Below, in pieces: positions 45,541-56,769 of a stretch of 64,000 nucleotides of DNA. Position numbers and translations under genes: made by a program. Positions within the stretch are counted from its first letter, which is position 1. Every line of letters starts with the position of its first letter. Origin of the DNA: Tetraselmis striata (Eukaryota > Chlorophyta > Chlorodendrophyceae > Chlorodendrales > Chlorodendraceae); the NCBI GenBank assembly GCA_006384855.1, contig VCJN01000215.1, positions 1 through 64,000 on the forward strand. Reading direction: 5' to 3'. A model generated the notes under the pieces. That model was not told the DNA's origin. It did not search any database and saw only the letters and a list, made by a program, of their open reading frames with translations.

Positions 45541-46139
45541 CGGGATGCTGAGAGCAGCTAAAGGGCACCGGGGGCGGGGCAAGAGGGAGCAGGGCCAATG
45601 ATTGTGGAAGAGCGGGGACCCGCTTGCATGCCATCGTATTATATCTTGCACAATATCTGTTGCTGCACTCATATCTCACATCACTAGCTTAGCTATAGTG
45701 ATTCCCCCCCCCCCCCCCCCCCCCCCCCCCCCGCACCGCGGACGCACAAGCCTGGGTATACGCATCAACTGCCCGCCGGGATGAGAAACTGGTATTGGTA
45801 GTGTGTCTGTGGGGTGGAGGGGGGGCAAAAGAGCTGCCAATTGCTGCCAAGCTGGTGCGTTACATTGGGGCAGGCGCTGGGCAGACAATTGGGGCTCGCT
45901 TCAGAGCATTGTCTAGTGCCTATGCGGCTGCGCCGCCTCCGCCGCATGCAGACTCTCCGAGCTCACCAGCACCGCCACCTCAGTCATGCGGCCCTGCATC
46001 CCGCAGCCCGCCGCCGCCAGCCAGATCAGAGGTATCCAGAAGCCAGTGCTGGGGTTGTTGCGGCATGACCGCATAGTTTTCAGCGCCTGCCGTCCACAAC
46101 TTGTAATGCATCCCTTTCCGCCGATTCCGCTGTATGCGC
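45541..46139 (+). mobile_element. About 600-bp insert in copy 3, related to 11700-12190
   Basis: Interrupts the junction between the 175-197-bp repeat and the 30-bp minisatellite; copies 1 and 2 lack it. It matches 11700-12190 in inverse orientation and keeps the KELPIAAKLVRYIG frame. A poly-C run lies at about 45705-45732. Terminal repeats not evident. Confidence 0.6.
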
Positions 46140-48138
46140 TGTCTTGGCGCCGCGCTGCCCCGGCCGCCGCGCCTTGGCGCCGCGCTGCCCCGGCCGCCGC
46201 GCCTTGGCGCCGCGCTGCCCCGGCCGCCGCGCGTTGGCGCCGCGCTGCCCCGGCCGCCGCGCCTTGGCGCCGCGCTGCCCCGGCCGCCGCGCCTTGGCGC
46301 CGCGCTGCCCCGGCCGCCGCGCCTTGGCGCCGCGCTGCCCCGGCCGCCGCGCGTTGGCGCCGCGCTGCCCCGGCCGCCGCGCGTTGGCGCCGCGCTGCCC
46401 CGGCCGCCGCGCCTTGGCGCCGCGCTGCCCCGGCCGCCGCGCCTTGGCGCCGCGCTGCCCCGGCCGCCGCGCGTTGGCGCCGCGCTGCCCCGGCCGCCGC
46501 GCCTTGGCGCCGCGCTGCCCCGGCCGCCGCGCCTTGGCGCCGCGCTGCCCCGGCCGCCGCGCGTTGGCGCCGCGCTGCCCCGGCCGCCGCGCCTTGGCGC
46601 CGCGCTGCCCCGGCCGCCGCGCCTTGGCGCCGCGCTGGGTATCGAGTCCTCCCCTCCCTAGTGAGCGCGTCCACCTGCGCCTTGCGCTCGGGGCCGTCCT
46701 CCTCCGTCACCACATTCTGCAACCCCCACCGCGTGACGAACCACGCAGCTCCTTGCAGGCGCTTGTACATGTGCCCAAGCACCGCCAGTCGTGACACCGA
46801 ACGCACCACCGCTGGGGACGCGAGCTCCTTCTCGGGCATGATCGCCTTCACCCGGGCCTCCTCGAGGAGCGGACCGGCGTTAAGAATGGAAAACGTTTCC
46901 ATGTGGTGCAAGCAGTCCTCCATGACCCAGCCGGGCTGCACCGTCACCTTGCCTGACCCTGCAGTCATGGAGGGGAATGCCGTCACGCCCACGCCCACGC
47001 CCACGCCCGGGGGGGGGGGGGGGGGGGGGGGGGGAGGGGTTTACCTTTCGATTCTTGGACACTGCAAACGAAGGGCGCAACCCGCGTTCAAAGTTGCTGG
47101 GTATCGGGACTAAAGCCTGGCGCCGGTCTTCCTGCTTCATAGCTCGGAATCCAATGTGGCCCTGCACGGTGACAAATTTCCTCCAGAAGTCCCTTCCCAA
47201 GCCAAAAAAAAACAGGTGGAACGGCGCGAGGGGGAAGAGGTTGACCATGCTGACATAGCCCCGGACCACATGCACATGGCACACGCCATGGCAGCCAGTG
47301 TTCTGCTTGGCCTCCGCCAGCCGGGTTGTGTTGACCGCACGCCGGGCAAGGTGCGTGATTCACTGGACAAGTCATCGCCTTCATGGACGGTTACCAAGCG
47401 AGCCTCCCCGTCCGCATCCACAGGGGGGTGCTCCTGGGCAGCCGCCATAGCCTCCACAACCTGCCACGCCGACCGAGCGGGTGCGTGTGATTCCATACAA
47501 CCGCAGTTGAGTGGTGCCACCAGCACGCAGGCCGGGCCCACTCACCTCTGAACGCAGAAGGCCCACAATGCCCCCGTCCTCGAAAACAGCGCGCCACTGG
47601 GTCGCCCCGCCGTAGTCCTCCAACACCCACTCGGTAACGACGCCGGTTATCACGCCGTAGTGCCATACTCCCCGGAACTTCTTGGCGATGACCTTCATGT
47701 AGAAGTCGCCGGAATCGCCTTTCCATATCACGCCCTCATCGCGGGTTCCACGCCCGCCGGCGGCCACGCAGGCGCGTCGATGTCCATACCGTCTTCGCCA
47801 ACGGGGTCCTCCCCCACGCCCATCACATCGTCCACCTTCGAGCCGCCGTCGTCCGAGACCGGCGCCGGCGGGCCGTTTCCGACGGCTGCAGCTACTCCTG
47901 CTGCCGCCCCTGTTGTTGTTGCTGCTGCTGCTGCCGCCCCTGCTGCTGCTGCTTGTGATAAGGCGGCCTTGCGGCGCAACTTAGCCGCACGCTTCAACGA
48001 GTGGCTACAGTTCGGGAATTTTAGGAAGTGCCGCTCTCGCGCCATCTTCTCACAAGTGCCCGTCACGTTGCCCCGGCAGTGCTTGCATGAGTACACGCCA
48101 TCCTTCGACACACTCGCTATCCATCCCTTTGCCGGCAT
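45913..48138 (-). CDS. G1, copy 3: CACTA transposase with BED-type finger and Tudor-like domain
   Basis: ATG 48138 opens the BED-like finger (YSCKHCRGNV...ERHFLKFPNCS). The linker has the same one-base loss as copy 2 before the Tudor-like part (FRGVWHYGVITGVV). The TNP2-like part reads VSMVNLFPLAPFHLFFFG with nine Ts (in frame), GLGRDFWRKF, RPSFAVSKNRK, then the poly-G intron (47009-47034), then GWVMEDCLHHMETFSIL. The tail has about 17 ten-residue repeats and then reads into the 600-bp insert, stopping at 45913. Probably not a working transposase. Confidence 0.6.
46140..46641. repeat. 30-bp minisatellite, copy 3 (about 17 units)
   Basis: Perfect 30-bp periodicity. Units differ at one site (CCT or CGT), giving a Gly/Arg pattern on the coding strand that roughly repeats every three units. 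It encodes GAAAGAARRQ-type repeats in the G1 tail; the other strand is also open for the same reason. Confidence 0.97.
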
Positions 48139-48748
48139 GCCTGCTGCCGCGCGCGAGGGGCGGGGGGGGGGGGGGGGGGGGGTTGAGAGTTGGGGTGGAT
48201 GTAACCCACCACCGGCAGGCAACACAGATGCGAGTGCGCGGCTGTCCGCGCTTGATTCAACGGTGAGCGGCGGTGACCGTGAGGCGACCCCATACTTCAT
48301 GCGCGTGCTGGGGCGTTACACAATCATCAGCAGTTAGGGCGGCTGCATTAAAACGCGCACCTACGAACACCACCTACCGCCTACCACCTACCGTACCACC
48401 TACATCCGCCCACACCTCCGCCCGTCGTGCCGCACATCGCGGCACACCGCGGGGTCAGCGGTCAGCGATGTGCGGTCAGCGATGTGCGGCGATGTGCAAT
48501 GAGTGCGTACATCCGCCTGTACTTAGCCCGGGTGCTCCGCGTCGGAGGGCGACACGCGAGCCCGCGTGCGCATATCAATTTGATGAAATTATGGAAACGA
48601 GAAATTCATATAGTACTTTACAGGTCGCGCGCGATAGTCGTCGCTACTGGGTATGAAATCCACGTCCCTCGTCCGTCCCGTATCGTCCCCGTATGTCGTC
48701 GTTCGTCACCAGTAGGGCACATTTACGTCACATCTGAATCTCACAGTG

Positions 48749-49586
48749 CGACCTCATCAGCACGGTGAGAAAGGGCCTCGCGGCATCTCAAGGTGAGCAC
48801 CGACGTGCCCGCACCGACGTGCCCGCCCGGTTGATCACACGGACGCTGCGGCTGGCGGAGACCATGCGTGAGGAGTTGGGACCCACATGGACCCGCGACC
48901 AGCTTCCTCGTATCCTCTTGTTCCGCGCCGCGATGGCAGTCGTTGCCATGTATATGTTCTACGCGCGTGGCAAGGCCGGCGTAGCCTGCCAGACGGGCGA
49001 TTTGACGGTTACTGCAAATGGTACAATCCTATTGTACCATCGGGACCGAAAAGGCAGACGCGCGCAGAACCGTGACCGTAAGTTACAGTGCCAGATTCCG
49101 GCGCGCGCGCAGCCCCGGATTGCGGCCTTGCTGCTCTATTTTGATGCCGCACGCGCAGCTTACTGCGGTCAGCGCGGACTGCCAGCAGCCCGGTGGGCAG
49201 TGACCCACGACCAGCCGGCGGCATCGTGGACATCGGCCACCGTTACAGACTAGCTGCGGCTAGTGGCGCATATTTTGGAGGAGCACCCGCCTCCCGGGTT
49301 TGTATGGACGTCACACTCTCTCCGCAAGGGCGCGGCCACTGCGGCGTACGCCATCGGCGTGGTGCTGCAGAAGATCAAGCACTTTGGCGGCTGGGCGCAG
49401 TTGTCCAGCGTTGTACTCGACTACATCAATCCCACGGCGCTACCGTGTGCGGCATCGTGGCAGCTCTTCGGATGGCTTACCCCTTGGGGTGGGCCGCCAA
49501 TGACAAGCTGCCCGCCCATGGGCGGCATGATGGCAAACGCGGCCCCACAATGGTTAAATGCTCATATTGGTAATATAGAGGTTTGA
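48749..49586 (+). pseudogene. Tyrosine recombinase, second part, of the DIRS-order element (fossil)
   Basis: Catalytic part with SHSLRKGAATAAYAIGV and FGGWAQLSSVVLDYI, matching the His-x-x-Arg and Tyr boxes of DIRS recombinases. Followed by the B1, A2 and B2 repeats. Confidence 0.75.
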
Positions 49587-49924
49587 TTACACCGGGCTAT
49601 TCTGTCACCGGTACTGGTAACGTTAAGATTCTACAGTAGTTTGAATGCTAGCGACCAGTACTTGTACTTGCAGTACGCGTACCGCTTGGACTTCCCGATG
49701 TCTAGCGGCGCTAGCGACAGCATGCGACAGCCCTGCTACATGACGCACCCGCACCACGAGGGGAGTCCACCTTCTGCCTTTGCGCTAGCTTACCAGCTAG
49801 CGCAACCCACCCAACCCGCTATGCTACCCTTTTTAATGCGGACGGTACGCCCGTGGGCCTACTCACACCCAAAAATGTAAGAGATTCACATCTTTGGCAA
49901 ACACGGCCGCACAATGGTTAAATA

Positions 49925-50085
49925 TGCTCTTACGCAGGCGCGCGCCGTAAGAGTTGGAAACGTGCTTGCCCCACCGTGTAGAGCTAGTAGCGCGCTACCA
50001 TATGAAGCGGCTGCCAAAAGGTGCGCATGCTCTTTACAAAAATATTCGCCGCCTACATGAGTACGTGCCTCATGATAGGTGTAGC
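49925..50085 (+). mobile_element. 774-bp repeat, second copy, middle piece 1
   Basis: Matches the part of 27319-28092 starting ATGCTCTTACGCA, up to the LTR element insertion. Confidence 0.75.
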
Positions 50086-51748
50086 TATTATAGTACAGCA
50101 GTACTAGCGCAGTGTGCCAGCAGTGTGCAGTGTGCAGTGTGCGAATGTGCACAGCGACAGCAGTATCTTGGGCGCCCGCCAGGTGCGCGTGCCGCTACAT
50201 GGCGGCGCGGGCGCTGCGGGCGCCACACACTTCCTTTAACCTCACCGCATCCTCTTGCTCCTCCCACTCGGCTGCCCCTCGTCAGGGGCCCACGCCCGTG
50301 CCCTGCACCAGGGCTATAAGAGGTTATGATGCCCTCCTAGCCTCACAGCGTCGCTTCCCGATGTGTGCTCCGTCTCGTCGCGCCGCGCCCGCCTGCACGG
50401 CGCGCCCTCTTGGCCCTGTCGCCCGGTTTTTCCGTGAGCGTTTGTATGTCCGACAGTCCGCCCCCGTCGCCGCCAGGCGCAGGCGGATCCTCCGACCAGT
50501 GGCCCGCACTCGGCCAATCCGTTGGCCCCCTATCCCCTGCCTTCTGGGGACAAGTCAGCTCTGCAGCGGTCCAACACGCCGTGCAGATGCAGCAAGCTGC
50601 CTCGGCCGAACTGATGTCTCAGATGCTCGCGTTGATGCGAGACATCGCGCACGATGCTGCCACGGCCGGCGCCCGCGCGGTTCTGCAGGCACATGACATG
50701 CCCCGGCTCTCTCTCCAGCACGAAACGGCGCAGCCGGAGCCCGCGCCTCCGCCGCCTGCCGCCCCCGTGCAGCCGGAGCCAGTGCCTCTGCCGCCTGCCG
50801 CCCCCGTGCAGCCGGAGCCCTTGCCTCCGCCGCCTGCCGCCCCCGCGTAGCCGGAGCTCGTGCCTCCGCCGCCTGCAACCCCCGCGCAGCCGGAGCCCGT
50901 ACTTGCCGCCGCCACCTCAGCGCCCGCCGCTATCCGGCACGCCGCCATCCGCGCAGCCAGAGCCCGTGCCTCCGCCGCCTGCCGCCCCCGCGGAGCCGGA
51001 GCCCGTACCTGCCGCAGTCACCTCAGCGCCCGCCGCTATCCCGCACACCGCCATCCCTTCAGTCGCCGCCATCTTGCCAGCGCCATCGCCACCGACAAGG
51101 CCCCGCTCCCCCGAGAGGACCATGAAACGTATCGGTGCTGGTTTCCTGGGCTCTGTCAACTTCGTCACGATGTGCACCGGACCGGACGTCGCCTTCGCTA
51201 TCAGCGTGCTCAGAAGGTTTCAGTCTGCCCCGCAGAAGACCCACCGCATGCTGCGTGCTCTGCCATCTCAAAGGCACCCCGCCTGGCTTGGGCATCACCT
51301 ACGGGGCCACTGAACCGGGGGGGCTCGCCTCGTAGTCTACTCAGACTCCGACTGGGCAACTGACACCAGCAACCGGCGCTCTCAGTCCGGTGACATCAGC
51401 ATGCTCAATGGTGCCCATCATCAAAGCCCTGCCAGAACCTACTCACACCCTGCTGCTTAGACAAGCATGGGCACTAGTCAACTGTATGACCGGCCTATGC
51501 TTGAGAGGGGCTATTATATTACAACAATACTAGCGAAGTGTGCCAGTAGTGTGCAGTGTGCAGTGTGCGAATGTGCACAACGATAGTAGTATCCTGGGCG
51601 CCCGCCAGGTGCGCGCGCTGCTACATGGCGGCGCGGGCGCTGCGGGCGCCACACACTTCCTTTAACCTCACCGCATCCTCCCGCCCCTCCCACTCGGCTG
51701 CCCCTCGGCAGGGGCCCACGCCCGTGCCCCGCACCCGGGCTTTAAGAG
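50086..51748 (+). mobile_element. Small Copia-type LTR element (fossil, internally reduced)
   Basis: Two direct LTRs of about 237 bp (50086-50322 and 51512-51748) differ at about 18 sites by eye, i.e. about 92% identical, so fairly old. A purine-rich tract precedes the right LTR. Flanked by a 5-bp duplication (GTAGC and GCAGC). The interior, about 1.2 kb, has a proline-rich Gag-like part with short repeats and a fragment typical of the Copia reverse transcriptase/RNase H region (PDVAFAISVLRRF, YSDSDWATD). Far shorter than a full Copia element and broken. Confidence 0.75.
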
Positions 51749-52030
51749 CAGCACTTGTGTAACGCTGATGTACTTTGGCATTATGGGCGGTTGGAAGGCG
51801 CGATGCGGGATCACTCGCGGTGCCATGCGAGCACATCTATGGGCAGTCTGTTGCTATAGAGCGATGCCAAAGACTCCTCACGTGCTGCGCGTAGGAATAT
51901 TTTTCTGAATATTTGTGCTAATCTAAACTCGAGATGTGCGAAATTCGTGCCTCGTTTGTACATCTACATACACCGCAATATACATGTACACGGCCAAATC
52001 AATTCAATCTTAAATAGGGGGTTGTAGCCA
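51749..52030 (+). mobile_element. 774-bp repeat, second copy, middle piece 2
   Basis: Matches 27704-27985 up to GGGGGTTGTAGCC, where the next insertion begins. Confidence 0.75.
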
Positions 52031-53052
52031 TGCCGTCGCATGCTCGCATTCCCGCGTGGGGCGCTGTCACCAGCTCAATGGGCGGCCGTTTCTGAACGCG
52101 AACCTAAGTCACTACATGCACCTCTCAGACGCCTATAGGGCTTTAGTTCAGACCAGCGTTGCTGGTCTTGCCCGTACTCAGGGGGGTGAATGCCAGTGGC
52201 AATGAAGCCTCTCACCACAGGTCACTGCCACGCCGTGCAGTACTTTATGCAGTGCTGGTCGCGGCTATCAACCGTTCCTACAGTACTTTACGTCGGTACC
52301 GGGTCGAATGGTGACAACCCAGCACCACCAGCAGCGCGCGCGCACGATGCAGCGAGCAGACACGCGTGCGACCGTACGACAAGCACGCGGACTACCGTGA
52401 TTACCTGTGGCCCTCGTTCCTCAAGCCGATCTCCGTCTCTTACACCGTCTCCGTCCCGTACACAGGCTCTTGCCTATGCCTGTCATAGGCAAACACAGGC
52501 ACACACAGGCACACACAGGCAAGACAAGGGGGAAGAGGGACCGCCAGAAGGCGGAGGCCCTCTATAAGCACGCGATCGCGGCCATGGCAAGGCGGCCGCA
52601 CGTCACGCTAAGTGCTAATAGCACGCGCGCCGTGCGCGCACCGCGCGCCAGACGCATTACGCACTGCCCTTGTCTAATTGTACTCATTAAGTCCTATACT
52701 ACTACTCGGCCGCGGCTACAGTGAGTCTTGCGCCTTGTACCAGCAGCAGTACAGTACTTCGTCTTCTGCAGCTAGTCTACCTTAGGGGTCCCTGTTAGAG
52801 GTCCCGATTAGAGGTACTATCTGAGTTCCCTTAGAAGTCCCGCCTAGGTGTGCTTGGGCGGGTCTCTGATCTCCGGTATGTATGTCTCCTTGCGCCTCGC
52901 TCAGGGCTATGGCCAGGGTATGGAACCCTAACCAATCAGGTGCCCTGCCTGTGGTCTCAACCGGGTATGGAACCCTAGCTTTAACCCTAGCCGACCCGGA
53001 AGGGCTTGGCTGTCCCGTTCTTCACGCGCACGCGGATATGACGGATGCTGCG
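52031..53052. mobile_element. Unclassified 1.0-kb insertion in the 774-bp repeat
   Basis: Comparison with the intact copy shows about 1022 extra bases between GTAGCC and GCAGCC, possibly a 5-6-bp duplication. Contains short CAGGCACACA repeats and CCTAACC/CCTAGC motifs. No coding or terminal inverted repeats seen. Confidence 0.5.
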
Positions 53053-53179
53053 GCAGCCAGCACTCCCACCCAACATACCCCAATACAGTATTAGGATTGG
53101 CGCCACGCGCTTCGATTGCGCGTGAGCACAGACCCTACCCGAAGTAGGGTTTGCCATGTATTTTGAAGCGAATATAGTG
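53053..53179 (+). mobile_element. 774-bp repeat, second copy, right end
   Basis: Matches 27975-28092 and ends TTTTGAAGCG...TAGTG with a small gain before the last five bases. Confidence 0.75.
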
Positions 53180-54008
53180 CACAAGTAGCGATTAGTACTG
53201 GTACGGACGTACGGTACCGTAGTGGTCGCGCGTGCCGCCGCCGCGCCGCGCCGCGGGTATTCCCGGGGACAGGTAGTTGGGGATAGGTTGGGCTACTCGC
53301 CCGAAGGAGCAAGGAACAAAGGATTCGAAGTCGAAGCTCCGTGGCGTCGAGCCCATGGACAAGCGCGTCAGTTAATGTCCCGTATCTGCAGGAGGACATA
53401 CGGCAGGAGCTGGCAGGAGTCAGGGATCAGCTAGGGGTTGGCGGTACGAGCTTGGCGCACGACTGTAGCGGCTGGCAAAAGGCAGTTTACTGGGTACGCT
53501 TTCCCAGGTCTGCAACCGGCGTTGACCTGCCGTGCGGCACCCCTCTTGCACTTCGCGTGCAGACTTACAGGTAGGCGCGAACTGCCAGGTTTATGCTTCT
53601 GCTCACGTCGTAGCTGATTTCCCAGTAGCGACTAGCCGTTGCAGTCACAGAGGACTCGCAGCCGCTTGGCTTCTCTGCTCTGAGGGGCCGCTATTGATAC
53701 CTGGCATTTTTTTCGCCGGCCGCTGTGACATGCAGCGTCCTTGTCTTGGTTGCACTTTAGGTTGATGGAGTCACAGAGCACGGGTTGCATATGTCGCCTA
53801 ACGCAGGTTCCTTGCAGCGATCGGTGCATATCTGCGCATGTGGCACGTTTTGCAATGGGCCGCGGTATGCGCAACTGGCTACTTGTGGCCGTTACATGCC
53901 AGGATGCAGCGTGCCCACCAAACGCATGAAGCACGCAGTTTGTCAGGTGCTAATACAAAGTGGCCTGCTTGCCTGCAGAGCTTGCTATCTCCTCCAAAGA
54001 GGCGGTGC
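53180..54008. other. Upstream region of the ULP1 gene, no gene recognised
   Basis: Holds the presumed promoter and 5' untranslated region. A weak frame (53838-54008) is in phase with the ULP1 start, so an earlier start or exon is possible. Confidence 0.4.
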
Positions 54009-54276
54009 ATGGAGGCCAGCACACAAGCCTATGCCGTTGATGCTGCGCCTCGTCACAGCTCAGAGGATGTCAATCTGTCTGTTTCAGCAGACGTAACAGG
54101 AGCTGCACGGTACACAGACTCGTGCTGTGCAGTGCACGCAGTCTCCGTTGAAGATGGTGCCGTAAATGCCACAACAATCGAGATTGCGTCGAAACCGCAC
54201 AGTCCGGTGGCTGATTCTCCAAATCTGTGAGCACACCATCGATACTATATGCTAGCATGCATGGAGCTCACCCTCC

Positions 54277-54313
<37 letters not shown>

Positions 54314-56648
54314 CATCACACACACACATTTACATCACACACTCGTGCATCATTCGCACCCCATAAAACTCAAGGTCCTGCTGCATGGAGAATTAACGCC
54401 TGTGATGCTATTTCCCCAGATACACTCGCGGTAAGAGGAAGTCTGAGGCCACCGCAAGCCCAACATTCGGACGTTATACCCACAACTTTCCCATCCCAGA
54501 CTCCTTTGCGGCCATCCGTTACCCCACGGTTTGGAGATCTGCCTACATGCACAGCCGCCGGCCATTCTTCAGAACAAGCCACACCCCTGCCTTGCTGCCG
54601 CAGACGCCTTACAGCTTCCAGCGGCCCGTGCGTAAGGTAAGCACCAGTCAATCCCTGTAGCTGAATGCAGGGTACAGTTTTGCAGGGTGTCGGGCATGTA
54701 TGCCTGCACGCCTGACCCCATTATCGAGTTGAATATCTGCAAATGAGTGATGTTGATCACGCTGTGTTGCAGTTTGCATCTTCCGCGGATGGGTATCGCA
54801 GCCCGGCAAGGCAAGCGGAGAATCCCTGGATTGAAGCTGACATGCTGGACAACGTACGCAAAATCCACAGCCAAGCTCAGCAGAAGTTTGAACATAGCAT
54901 GGAGGTATTGCTAGGGGCTGAACGTGGAAAGCTACTCATGCAAGGCGCCAGTCCTGATGCCATCGACAATTTGGTGAGGGAGGACTGGCTTTGGAATTGA
55001 TGCTGTATGCTGCAATCAGAGGCTTTTTGTGCTCTGGAAAGTCCGCAGCAGCCATCAGCCTCCCTGAGAGAATTGCTGCGCCTTGTAGGAGCTGAAGCGA
55101 TACAGAGAGCACGTGCTAGCCATGCACTCGTGGGATCAGTCGTGCCCCTCTAAGGGAAGCGCAGATCAGGTATGAAGCCGTGGTATCGTTTTCAGCTTAA
55201 TCTATGCGCAGTACCGCGGCGAGGATTTCTGACGCTGTTCTCATGTTACATCATCATCCTTTAGGATTATCCTGCGATTTCCACAGTTGTAGCCCGCGAG
55301 GAAAAGGCCAGGCTACAGGGGGCGCATGAGAAGTCAGGCAAGGAATGGGGGGCTTTGCAACAGCGATTGAAGAGCTTGAACTTATCAGATTCAAGCAAGG
55401 CGAGTTTACAGAGGGCCAATCGCGAGGAGTTGTCGATAGTTAGCGATCTGGCGAAATTGGAGGAGCAGCGAAAGAAGCGCTATGAGCGACACGTGTCTCC
55501 GGAGCCTGAAAAGCCAGAATCAGTCGAAAGTGAGCAGCGAATAGAGGTGACAGACGACGAAGTGGTGCTGCTCAGTGACAGTGAAGAGGAGGACGAGGCA
55601 GCGCAGTCCGGGGGGGAGGACTCAGGTGCCAGTGAGGGCGAAGAAGAGGCGAGCATCGACGAGTTGGAGCTACACCAGCCCGATTCTGATGACTCGGGAG
55701 TACGGCCGCTCTCCCATCGTGAGATGGTCACCTACCAGCGCATCCTGAGCTCCCACGGCCCGGAGGCTGAAGTCCTAGCAGTCCACCCTGTATCTAAAGA
55801 GGAGCTTCTGCGGAGCGACTTTGTCCGCCTGGCCCCTGGGACGTGGCTGAGCGATGAGGTGCGTCCTTGCAGCTGCTGCTGCGTCATGGGTGCAGTTTTC
55901 ATTTGTTTTGACCCAGCTCTAGATGCACAGGCGGCAGCTGAGAACTGATATTGGAGACTGTGCAGGCCATCAACATGTACATGCGGCTGCTGCAGCAGCG
56001 AGACACCAGACTACGTGCGCTTGGACTGGCGCATATCCCCAAGTGCCATTTCTTCAGTTCTTTTTTCTTCTGTAAATTGTACAGTGATCGCAAGCAATAC
56101 AACTATCAGGTACCCCCGCCTAATGTGTTGGCGGTGTCCTTCATGCCCATTTCCATAGACAGCCCTGGGGTGGACATTGTGGGTCGGTACTCATTCCTTG
56201 TGTGATGCAGGCTGTTCAGAAGTGGACTCGCCCCGCACGCCTGTCATCAGCTCTTCAGGCCAGTAAAACCATCCTGGACTGCGACAAGATCTTTGTTCCA
56301 ATCCACCAACCTTCGCACTGGTGTATGGCCGTGATCGATCTGAAGGAGAAGTGCTTACGGTATTACGACTCGTTGCATGGGCGAGATAAGAAATGCCTGG
56401 AAGCTCTGGCGATGTACATCAAAGACGAGGCTGCAGATAAGGCGGGTGTGACCTTGGACACGTCCAGCTGGCGCAAGGAGTTCCCAGACTATATTCCGTC
56501 ACAGCGCAACGGCTACGATTGTGGCATGTTTGCAGTCAAGTTCGCAGACTATGAAGCACGTGGGCGTGACTTCACCTTTAGCCAGGCTGATATGCCCCTT
56601 TTTCGAAAGCGCATGGTCAGTGAGCTCAGCAACATGGTAGCCTGGTAG
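54009..56648 (+). CDS. ULP1: ULP1/SENP-type SUMO protease
   Basis: Cysteine protease (peptidase C48) that matures SUMO and removes it from targets. Exons: 54009-54226, 54420-54636, 54773-54973, 55089-55169, 55265-55858, 55966-56109 and 56211-56648. All introns are GT-AG and all phases fit, giving 630 residues. N-terminal part: unstructured, with a basic patch (RGKRKSEA). Residues about 275-360: coiled, then strongly acidic (DSEEEDEAAQ), a possible SUMO-interaction region (VVLLSDSEEE). Catalytic domain about 400-630: WLSDE/AINMYM at an exon join, CHFFSSFFFCKL, then His521 (SHW), Asp538 (YYDSLHG), Gln583 (PSQRNG) and Cys589 (YDCGMF), the full tetrad. The start is the first ATG of the open exon; an upstream exon cannot be excluded. 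A TGTAA at 56770-56774 may be the polyadenylation signal. Confidence 0.93.
54279..54310. repeat. (CA)n microsatellite in ULP1 intron 1
   Basis: CACACA tract within intron 54227-54419. Confidence 0.95.
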
Positions 56649-56769
56649 TATCTCACTTTGTAGTGTACATAATCCATGCAGAAGCTGGTGTCCTTGCTAC
56701 GCGCACCATGCACCTCCTACCATCGGATTTGACTGGATATGCTTAATATAGTGGTGGCTGGCATATTCC

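Larger units (their letters stand above)
40610..48748 (+). mobile_element. CACTG element copy 3, inserted in the DIRS-order element
   Basis: The same 22-bp inverted repeat is at 40610-40631 and 48727-48748, with target duplication CGA (40607-40609 and 48749-48751). Orientation as copy 1. It is the longest copy because of a 30-bp minisatellite grown to about 17 units (46140-46641) and an about 600-bp insert (45541-46139) absent from copies 1 and 2. Because it lies inside the retroelement, which lies inside a 774-bp repeat, it is among the youngest events here. Confidence 0.92.
36778..49924 (+). mobile_element. DIRS-order (PAT/Kangaroo-like) retroelement, fossil
   Basis: Tyrosine-recombinase retroelement with the split direct repeats known from PAT-type members: A1 (about 36784-37025), coding region, B1 (49532-49560), A2 (about 49567-49810) and B2 (49895-49922). 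Parts in order: Gag-like region, reverse transcriptase with RNase H, tyrosine recombinase. About 5 kb long without the 8.1-kb CACTG copy 3 inserted in its recombinase region. A1 and A2 are still closely alike, so it is not very old. It is broken, with a handful of interruptions besides the insertion. It sits in a copy of the 774-bp repeat. Confidence 0.8.

Noticed and set aside
45986-47113. A 375-codon plus-strand open frame over the copy 3 minisatellite
   Set aside because: The 30-bp unit keeps all frames open on both strands; the minus-strand frame is the one continuous with the transposase.
27319-53179. The two direct 774-bp repeats as LTRs of one giant element
   Set aside because: Each repeat has its own terminal inverted repeat, and the DNA between them is a Tc1/mariner gene with nested insertions, not LTR-element coding.
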